From the NCBI GenBank assembly GCA_027483005.1, contig JAIXVN010000619.1:1-10839 (forward strand): 10,839 nucleotides of DNA. Direction: 5' to 3'. The DNA is from Verrucomicrobiaceae bacterium. Its GTDB lineage: Bacteria > Verrucomicrobiota > Verrucomicrobiia > Verrucomicrobiales > Akkermansiaceae. This document shows, one piece after another, positions 5,474-10,839 of the stretch (its first letter is position 1; the number at the start of each line of letters is the position of its first letter). A program made the position numbers and the translations under genes. Under the pieces are notes generated by a model, which had not been told where the DNA came from, made no database searches, and saw nothing but the letters and a program-made list of their open reading frames with translations.

Positions 5474-8400
5474 ATGAAATCTTCGACGAAGTTAGCCACC
5501 GTACTGCTTCTACAGGCTGCGCTGATACACAATGCGCTTTACGCATATGCATTTGTTGAGGAGTTCAATCCGCCGCCCCCAGGGTCTTCTGCTGGTTGGC
5601 AGGTTCAGTCAGGCTCTGCTGACGTGGTTAGCGGAGTAAGTGGGGCCAATGGAACGGCCCTGCGGCTGAATACAGCGGGTCCGAGTCAGGATGAGGCCAG
5701 CGTTTCACGCCCCATCCCCTGGAACAGCAATGAATCCATCGCGTTCATCGATTTTCTGATCAAGCCTGCAGCCAATTTGGAAGGCAGTCTCGCTTCGATC
5801 CTGGTCAACGGAACCCAGGTGGCATTCCAGGTGCCAGCGAGCAGCAATCAAGGCGAAATCTGGGCTTTGCATGGGCATGATGACAATGGAGCCAATGAGG
5901 CAGAATGGTTGAAGACGCCAGGTGTCTACACGACGGACTCCTCGCATCAGGCTACTGCCTTTGTGCGTGTGACCCTTCGGCACGATTACCTCCGCAAGGT
6001 TTGGGATCTGTTCATTGATGGTAAAATGGCTTCCGCGAACCTTGGGTTCGAAGGCCGCGCAGCCAACCTCACCCAGATCGATTTTTTTGGAAGCTATGTG
6101 GCTGATACCCACATTGACCGACTGCAAGCGGATCCAGCCAACATGCTTTTCGCTGATGCGGATAAAGACGGCCTTCCAGATGCATGGGAGACCGCGAACG
6201 GCTCAAATCCAAACCTCTATGATCGAGATGCCATTGACCCTTTGACAGGCAAATCCTTCCTCGAAGGATATCTGGGCCAGCTTTGGAGCAACGCAACGGC
6301 ACCGAATGGCAACGGAGTTGTCACAGTCTCCTCCGCGTCAATTCCTCCCATCAGCATTCTCAATCAGCATCAACCCGTAGGTGCGCTGAAAGGTTCAATG
6401 TCGGTCGGTGGTGACGGTTCCGGAACTTATTCCATTCCGATTGATTTACCCAAAGGAACAGGCGGCATGGAGCCGAAGCTATCCTTGAACTACTCCAGTG
6501 GCGGAGGGAATGGCTTGCTTGGCGTGGGATGGACTCTCGGAGGACTGCAGAAAATCACTCGAGGTCCCTCGAGTGCGATGAAGGACCGGGTGTTTGACAA
6601 GGTGGACTTCGACCAACACGACCGCTTTTTCCTTGATGGCGAAAGGCTGATTTGTGTCAGCGGAACCTATGGTGCAGCTGGCTCTGAATATCGCACCGAG
6701 ATGGACGCTTTTTCGAGGATCAAGTTGAACGGCAGTGCTCCTCTCGGCCTTTGGTGGACCCTCGAAACCAAGGCCGGCCTGATCGTGGAGCTTGGAAACA
6801 CAGCGGATTCAGTCGAGGCTGTTGGTGCGGGTATTCTTTCATGGAGCGTCAACAACGTTTCGGACACGTCTGGAAACTACTACAAGGTTCTCTACAGCCG
6901 GGACCCAGCTCCTTCAGGTTACACTCTTGCAAACTTCAGGGTTTCCTCGATTTCTTACACTGGTAGAGCCACCATGCAGCCCTACAGCACGGTGAATTTC
7001 GAATACGAGGCACGAAATGACATTGGTCGGGCCTACACCCCCCACGCGGGTTACCTCGTTTCAAAGCGGCTTTCGAAGATCCGGGTCACCACTGGCAACT
7101 ACGTGAATCATAGCTACGTCCTGACCTATGAGGAGTCATTCCAATCAAACCGGTCGTTTTTGGAAAAGGTTCAGAAACGTGCGAATGACAATCCCGCGCT
7201 GGCAATCCCGGCGACTTCGTTCGATTATGACGGACTTGGTTCACAGGAGCCGCTTTGGAGCAGCAATTCCGCAAGCCAGTGGCCGGTTTACAGCTCTGGG
7301 TGGGACGCCACTTCGAACGTGAATTCCATGGTGACGGCAGGAGACGGAGGTACGTCCATTCGTCTGGATGGGGATGTGTCGAGATCCTGGAATGTCGGCC
7401 CTGGAGGGATCACGCTCTTTCCGGATTCGGTGATGACCTTCGAGTTCCAGGCCCAGTCTCTCACCTCAGGAGCGTTGATCGGTCTCGACACGGATTCCTT
7501 CTATCAGGTCTTCCCGGCCCGGCTCTTCAGGATTGGCGGCACCGGCTATGTTCCGGTCCTGACCGCCGGAACCCAGAGCTACTCCGAGGTGCCGGGTGTC
7601 TGGTCAACCTACACCCTTCCTGTCGGCCAGATCGCGACAGGAGTTCATTCCCATTTGATCCTGATGAATGTCGATGACAACGCTGCGGATGGCGTTGCGT
7701 CTGCCACATTCCGGAATGTGAAGATTTACCGGACCGGGAGCCAGACACCCGCCAGCGTGGCACCTTTGAATTTCTCGACTCCGTCGGAGCTTCCAAGATT
7801 TGCAAAAGCGAATGGTCAGAACCTGGGTGTTCGCTTCATGGATTTGAACTCTGATGGATTGCCGGAACTTTGCGATTGGAGGGCGACCAATTACACCCTG
7901 GCGGCAGGTTCACTGATTCCAAACACAGTGGGTCAGGTTTATCGGAATACAGGCTCGTCCTTCGTTGCCGATCCCTCTCTCCGTCCGCCGACATTTCTCC
8001 CACTGGGCTACCGTGCGGATGACTTGGTTGCTTACAATTACGACCGGATGCATCATCTTCTGGCCGGACCTGTGGACATCAACGGGGATGGAAAAGTGGA
8101 TCTTCTGGGCTCTACCGCCATCCTCTACTCCGGCGGATCACTTTCCAACAGTCTGAGCTTCCACTCACGGATCAATGGCAGCTGGCAGGAACTGGTTTCG
8201 TATCGACTTCCTTTCCGACCCAGGAATCTGGCATCCACGGCACCCTATGGCGGCACGCCTCGCGACAGTCATTACGAATGGCTGGATCTCGATGCTGACG
8301 GCTATACCGACCTCCTTTATCATACCACCACCCAAGGAAGGCTGGTCGATCCGATCAACGAGAACGTCATTCTTGCAGGAGCTAACACCACAACCGCCTG

Positions 8401-10789
8401 GCTCAACAAGATCCATCTCGGACAAGGATGGGTCAGAAATGACACCTTCGCGCTTCCGGAACCCTTGAAGGTCACTTTCCCGGTCGCTGGTGACAAAGGT
8501 CGTCGGCTTGCAGACCTAGACGGTGATGGCCATCCCGAGGTTTCCGAAGCAGTGTCCTTGGGGAACACTGAACTCCGGAAGACCTATCGAATGATTCATT
8601 CGGCGGATGGGACAGTCACCGGCTGGACCTCAATTCCTGGTGCCGAGAATCCGCCCGCCGAGCCCACACTCGATCTCCCTGCCGTTCCCGGCAACAGCAA
8701 TGCAAACGCGGCCTTTGTAAACGCTGCCGCAGAGCCGATGGATACGCAGTTGGCGGATCTCAATGGCGACGGCTTGCCTGATATCGTCAAGTCCATGCTT
8801 TCCGGAAACGTGGTGTTCCGTGGCATCTATCTGAATCGCGGAGGATCCCAGTCATCACGCTGGGGGATTGAGCCCGTGGCCGCCAACGCCGGGGCACAGC
8901 GCTTGAGCTACGATCTCCCCGTTCCATTGAACATGTATCTGAACAACCAGTTTTCTCCACTGGGCTATGAAATGCCCGATCTCAATGGAGACGGGTTGGC
9001 GGACGTTCTGCTGAGTCAGAATTCGGGGAGTGAGCTGTACAACCGCGCCTACTTGAACAGTGGATCTGGTTGGATCGATCGTCCAGCCTGGGGCTTGCCG
9101 GCAGGGCTTCGGATCTACACGAATTCCACCGATGCCACCAACGGCTGGAGACGTGCCATGCTTCAGGATGTGAATGGCGACGGTTTTCCGGATCTGATCA
9201 CCGGGTTGATCGGTGAAAGCCCGAAGATCTGGATGAACAACTGCCGGAAGGAGGTCCTCACATCCGTAACTGACGGCTTCGGCTCGACATTGCAGGTGGA
9301 GTATCGCCGATTGAACGACCCGACGCCCGTCCCGGGAGCCACGGAACCCACCTACCAAGCGGGTCCGAGCACCATGCAGACCGGTCACGCCGCAGTGATG
9401 GACAGCCGCCTAGTCGTCGCTCGATTGACCGAACCGGACGGTCGGGGCGGAAATCGCTCGACTCGTCGGCACTACGGAGATCTTCGCTTTGATCGGGTTC
9501 ACGAAGCCTCCCTCGGCTTTGGCTGGATGGAGGTCTATGAGGAAATGCAGCCGGCAGGCCAGCCCCGAACGGTTCGGGGGTACAGCCACACGGATACTTG
9601 TCGCGATTACCCGAACGCCGGGAGCCCGGCATTGACCCGGTCCTATGTCCACGTTCCCTCGACCTCGCTCGTACTTCCTGGTGTTTCCACGGGTTACAAG
9701 CTGGTGTCCGAAGAGACTTCCACCTATGGCGAGCTCTACTATTATGAGGGCGTTGGTGGCATCATCCGACGCCCCGTTCAGACCGGGTCCGTCAGCAAGA
9801 AGTGGGATCTCAACGGCACCCTGATGGGGCAAACCATCACGTCGCAGACCTTCGAGGCTCCTGTGATTGTGCCTCATACCTGGGTCTGGAACGGCACGAC
9901 CATGGTGCCCAGTCCCACCGATTCGTTCTCTCTGAAGTCTCTCGCCGAACGAAATGGTCTCGCGTTGCCGATCTATGGTTTCGTCGCCAATTCCACGATC
10001 ACCGCGCTGGATGGCTCCTCCACGGTTACCACCAACAACTACTCCCACACCACCAGTGGCGGGAAATGGCATCTTGGGCGTCTTTCGTCCTCGACCGTGA
10101 CAAAGACCCAACCCGGTGCTGCCCCAGTCACGAAGTCCTCCGCCTTCACTTATTCAGCTGACACTGGTCTGATCGCAAGCGAGACCGTCCAACCGTCAGA
10201 TGCCCTTTCTGTCACCACGACCTATGTGCGGGACGTGTTTGGCAACGTCACCTCTAAAACCGTGGCCGGCTCCGGCCAGTCACGTAGCTCCCAGACCACG
10301 TACGACGCGCGAGGTCGCTTCCCCATTTCGGAAACCAGCCACCTTGGCACCGTTTCCACCGCTTACGACGACGGTCCGGCCCTTGTCAAATCCACCACAG
10401 ATCTGGACGGCCACGTCACCACCTACGAATACGACGCGTTTGGGACCAAGATCCGCACCAACCTTCCCGATGGAACCGCCTCGGCGGAAATCACACGCTA
10501 CGCCACCAATGCCGATCTGCCTGCCGCAGTGGCTGCCGTGATCGACCCATCCGTCGTCATCAAGTGGGCCAAGGATGCCCAGGCCTCCGGCACCCCCGTC
10601 GCCAAGGTCTGGTACGATGCCCTCGGACGTGAGATCGCGGCCAGCTCATTGACCCTCACCAGTTACAACGGAAACTCCGGCATCTGGACCGAAGTTTACT
10701 CCGTCAACTTCTACGACTGGAAAGGCCGCAAGGAAAAGACCTCCGAGCCCTTCTCCGCCGGCTTCTCCGCATGCTCAGCCGCCTTGTAG
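5474..10789 (+). CDS. Secreted SpvB/FG-GAP/RHS-repeat protein, Tc-toxin B-like, apparently truncated
   Basis: The product has 1771 residues. MKSSTK, a hydrophobic core and AYA|F near residue 26 form a Sec signal peptide, so it is exported; this decides the ATG at 5474, although no Shine-Dalgarno site is seen and the frame is open to 5159. Domains in order: LamG-like jelly roll (about 27-225); calcium loop DADKDGLPDAWE (228-239), as in thrombospondin type 3 repeats; SpvB domain (about 305-590) with the signature TYSIPIDLPKGTGGMEPKLS and GVGWTLGGL (350-358); a second jelly-roll-like module (about 590-765); seven DxNxDG-type FG-GAP/VCBS loops (790, 868, 938, 1014, 1095, 1169, 1232); a TcdB-middle-like segment (about 1257-1352); and YD/RHS repeats near 1584, 1651, 1713 and 1746. 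It ends in mid-repeat with SAGFSACSAAL. No further RHS repeats, DPxGL-type motif or toxin tip follow. Homologues in Tc toxins form the B shell that houses a toxin; here the target and role are unknown. Codons shift from mixed at the 5' end to C-rich at the 3' end. Confidence 0.9.
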   Translation: MKSSTKLATVLLLQAALIHNALYAYAFVEEFNPPPPGSSAGWQVQSGSADVVSGVSGANGTALRLNTAGPSQDEASVSRPIPWNSNESIAFIDFLIKPAANLEGSLASILVNGTQVAFQVPASSNQGEIWALHGHDDNGANEAEWLKTPGVYTTDSSHQATAFVRVTLRHDYLRKVWDLFIDGKMASANLGFEGRAANLTQIDFFGSYVADTHIDRLQADPANMLFADADKDGLPDAWETANGSNPNLYDRDAIDPLTGKSFLEGYLGQLWSNATAPNGNGVVTVSSASIPPISILNQHQPVGALKGSMSVGGDGSGTYSIPIDLPKGTGGMEPKLSLNYSSGGGNGLLGVGWTLGGLQKITRGPSSAMKDRVFDKVDFDQHDRFFLDGERLICVSGTYGAAGSEYRTEMDAFSRIKLNGSAPLGLWWTLETKAGLIVELGNTADSVEAVGAGILSWSVNNVSDTSGNYYKVLYSRDPAPSGYTLANFRVSSISYTGRATMQPYSTVNFEYEARNDIGRAYTPHAGYLVSKRLSKIRVTTGNYVNHSYVLTYEESFQSNRSFLEKVQKRANDNPALAIPATSFDYDGLGSQEPLWSSNSASQWPVYSSGWDATSNVNSMVTAGDGGTSIRLDGDVSRSWNVGPGGITLFPDSVMTFEFQAQSLTSGALIGLDTDSFYQVFPARLFRIGGTGYVPVLTAGTQSYSEVPGVWSTYTLPVGQIATGVHSHLILMNVDDNAADGVASATFRNVKIYRTGSQTPASVAPLNFSTPSELPRFAKANGQNLGVRFMDLNSDGLPELCDWRATNYTLAAGSLIPNTVGQVYRNTGSSFVADPSLRPPTFLPLGYRADDLVAYNYDRMHHLLAGPVDINGDGKVDLLGSTAILYSGGSLSNSLSFHSRINGSWQELVSYRLPFRPRNLASTAPYGGTPRDSHYEWLDLDADGYTDLLYHTTTQGRLVDPINENVILAGANTTTAWLNKIHLGQGWVRNDTFALPEPLKVTFPVAGDKGRRLADLDGDGHPEVSEAVSLGNTELRKTYRMIHSADGTVTGWTSIPGAENPPAEPTLDLPAVPGNSNANAAFVNAAAEPMDTQLADLNGDGLPDIVKSMLSGNVVFRGIYLNRGGSQSSRWGIEPVAANAGAQRLSYDLPVPLNMYLNNQFSPLGYEMPDLNGDGLADVLLSQNSGSELYNRAYLNSGSGWIDRPAWGLPAGLRIYTNSTDATNGWRRAMLQDVNGDGFPDLITGLIGESPKIWMNNCRKEVLTSVTDGFGSTLQVEYRRLNDPTPVPGATEPTYQAGPSTMQTGHAAVMDSRLVVARLTEPDGRGGNRSTRRHYGDLRFDRVHEASLGFGWMEVYEEMQPAGQPRTVRGYSHTDTCRDYPNAGSPALTRSYVHVPSTSLVLPGVSTGYKLVSEETSTYGELYYYEGVGGIIRRPVQTGSVSKKWDLNGTLMGQTITSQTFEAPVIVPHTWVWNGTTMVPSPTDSFSLKSLAERNGLALPIYGFVANSTITALDGSSTVTTNNYSHTTSGGKWHLGRLSSSTVTKTQPGAAPVTKSSAFTYSADTGLIASETVQPSDALSVTTTYVRDVFGNVTSKTVAGSGQSRSSQTTYDARGRFPISETSHLGTVSTAYDDGPALVKSTTDLDGHVTTYEYDAFGTKIRTNLPDGTASAEITRYATNADLPAAVAAVIDPSVVIKWAKDAQASGTPVAKVWYDALGREIAASSLTLTSYNGNSGIWTEVYSVNFYDWKGRKEKTSEPFSAGFSACSAAL
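7841..9196 (+). repeat. Seven FG-GAP/VCBS calcium-loop repeats (propeller region)
   Basis: Within the SpvB/RHS protein, calcium-loop motifs of the form D-L/I/V-[ND]-x-D-G recur at residues 790, 868, 938, 1014, 1095, 1169 and 1232, with spacings of 78, 70, 76, 81, 74 and 63. Examples are DLNSDGLPEL, DINGDGKVDLL, DLDADGYTDLL and DVNGDGFPDLI. One loop per blade and a total of seven match the integrin-type FG-GAP beta-propeller, which in Tc toxin B subunits forms the gate contacting the A subunit. The blade count is inferred from motif number. Confidence 0.8.
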
Positions 10790-10839
10790 CTCTCGCTGCG
10801 GTAGTCTGTCTGATAGAACCCTGCGCCCTTGAAGATCAA
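10711..10839 (-). CDS. 3' end of a probable FmdB-type zinc-ribbon protein, 5' part beyond the window
   Basis: The minus strand is open from the right edge to the TAG at 10711-10713, giving 42 residues that begin LIFKGAGFYQTDYRSESYK. The pattern FKGxGFYxTDYR is the usual C-terminal segment of FmdB-family small putative regulatory proteins, whose zinc-ribbon CxxC pairs would lie outside the window. After it comes the lysine/alanine/glutamate tail KAAEHAEKPAEK, common at the end of these proteins, and then GSEVFSLRPFQS, which is simply the antisense of the RHS coding sequence. The gene overlaps the RHS gene by 79 bp tail to tail, and the foreign-looking last ~12 residues suggest that its original stop was replaced at a junction. 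The family call rests on a short segment and is moderately sure. Confidence 0.6.
   Translation of the reverse strand: MIFKGAGFYQTDYRSESYKAAEHAEKPAEKGSEVFSLRPFQS

Noticed and set aside
5029..5532. Minus-strand open frame of 167 codons in the region before the RHS gene
   Set aside because: No recognisable domain, no ribosome site, and it overlaps the RHS signal peptide; a possible small gene but not supported.

Overview
The window looks like chromosomal DNA of a high-GC, Gram-negative-type bacterium. The best guess is Verrucomicrobiota (Luteolibacter/Haloferula-like). This rests on overall protein character, sparse Shine-Dalgarno sites and the secreted SpvB/RHS giant; no rRNA or other marker is present to confirm it.

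Layout, left to right. (1) 1-1636, minus strand: an rlmI-like 23S rRNA m5C methyltransferase gene, followed 80 bp downstream by plsY (glycerol-3-phosphate acyltransferase), which runs off the left edge. (2) 1701-2879, plus strand: an RsmB/NOP2-family 16S rRNA m5C methyltransferase, divergent from rlmI across only 64 bp. (3) 2880-3264: a non-coding stretch with two GC-rich hairpins, a sigma70-like promoter and a pyrimidine-rich repeated leader. (4) 3265-4311: gap (glyceraldehyde-3-phosphate dehydrogenase), with strongly biased C-ending codons and a textbook intrinsic terminator at 4338-4368. (5) 4415-4843, minus strand: a YchJ/UPF0225 SEC-C zinc-motif protein. (6) 4844-5473: a 630-bp intergenic stretch of changed composition with small dyads and repeats. 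(7) 5474-10789, plus strand: a 1771-residue secreted protein. Its order is signal peptide, LamG-like module, calcium-binding TSP3-like loop, SpvB domain, second jelly-roll-like module, seven FG-GAP/VCBS calcium loops (a probable seven-bladed propeller), TcdB-middle-like segment and about four RHS/YD repeats. (8) 10711-10839, minus strand: the 3' end of what looks like an FmdB-type zinc-ribbon gene, overlapping the end of the RHS gene tail to tail.

The left part (1-4843) is ordinary housekeeping content: lipid synthesis, rRNA modification and glycolysis. The right part is accessory. The RHS/SpvB gene resembles the TcB subunit of Tc toxins, but it carries a Sec signal and extra lectin-like modules. 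It stops abruptly inside an RHS repeat, exactly where its sequence runs into the antisense of the FmdB-like gene. No RHS core end, DPxGL-type motif or C-terminal toxin tip is present. The protein therefore looks truncated by a rearrangement (or an assembly join), or is the B half of a split B/C pair. That junction and the unusual domain order are the most interesting features of the window.
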